Part shown: positions 39,832 to 64,000 of the stretch, piece by piece
How the letters are laid out: the number at the start of each line of letters is the position of its first letter
Numbering within the stretch: position 1 is the first letter of the stretch
NCBI RefSeq assembly: GCF_024868665.1
Contig: NC_079902.1
Location: forward strand, 10,918,266 to 10,982,265
DNA length: 64,000 bases
Direction of reading: 5' to 3'
DNA from: Triplophysa rosa
Taxonomy: Eukaryota > Chordata > Actinopteri > Cypriniformes > Nemacheilidae
Position numbers and translations under genes: made by a program
Notes under the pieces: generated by a model
Seen by the model: the letters and a program-made list of their open reading frames with translations, nothing else
Databases searched by the model: none
What the model was told of the DNA's origin: nothing

Positions 39832-64000
<24,169 letters not shown>

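Overview
The window is vertebrate nuclear DNA from a teleost fish, most likely a cyprinid or close relative. The genes are split by GT-AG introns (one GC-AG), the background is AT-rich, and the non-coding DNA is packed with hAT-type and other short DNA transposons, an L2-type LINE tail and solo LTRs of kinds typical of cyprinid genomes. Species assignment is inference. I see no prokaryotic operon, CRISPR array or novel multi-gene system.

Two real protein genes are present, both on the minus strand. (1) A melatonin receptor of the MT1 type (mtnr1a): exon 1 at 31251-31437, a 23 kb intron, exon 2 at 7302-8170; complete, 351 residues. (2) The 3' half of the giant atypical cadherin fat1: 18 exons from 39832 to beyond the right edge. 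They encode about 17 cadherin repeats, five EGF-like domains with one laminin G domain after the first, a transmembrane helix and a short cytoplasmic tail. FAT1 and MTNR1A are also neighbours in the same order and orientation on human 4q35, which supports both names.

Layout: 1-7.2 kb, repeats downstream of mtnr1a, including a 0.27 kb-armed inverted repeat at 1.9-3.3 kb; 7.3-31.4 kb, mtnr1a; 31.6-39.4 kb, the intergenic spacer; 39.8-64 kb, fat1. The mtnr1a intron holds a dead BED-finger hAT transposase (11.4-13.2 kb), a hAT element with 8-bp target duplications (13.4-15.2 kb), a 2.0 kb almost identical tandem pair joined by a single N (16-20 kb, probably an assembly artefact), a DNA element with an L2 tail inside it (22.7-24.2 kb) and a solo LTR with a 5-bp duplication (26.2-26.6 kb). 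The fat1 introns hold a 0.6 kb polypurine tetranucleotide tract and a three-level nest of insertions at 50.0-52.2 kb.

The two genes do not form a known joint pathway. The receptor is a Gi-coupled GPCR for melatonin; FAT1 is an adhesion and polarity cadherin. Points worth a second look in the genes are a GC-AG intron, a lost cysteine in the second EGF domain, a 57-nt in-frame exon and a short cytoplasmic C-terminus lacking the usual PDZ ligand.
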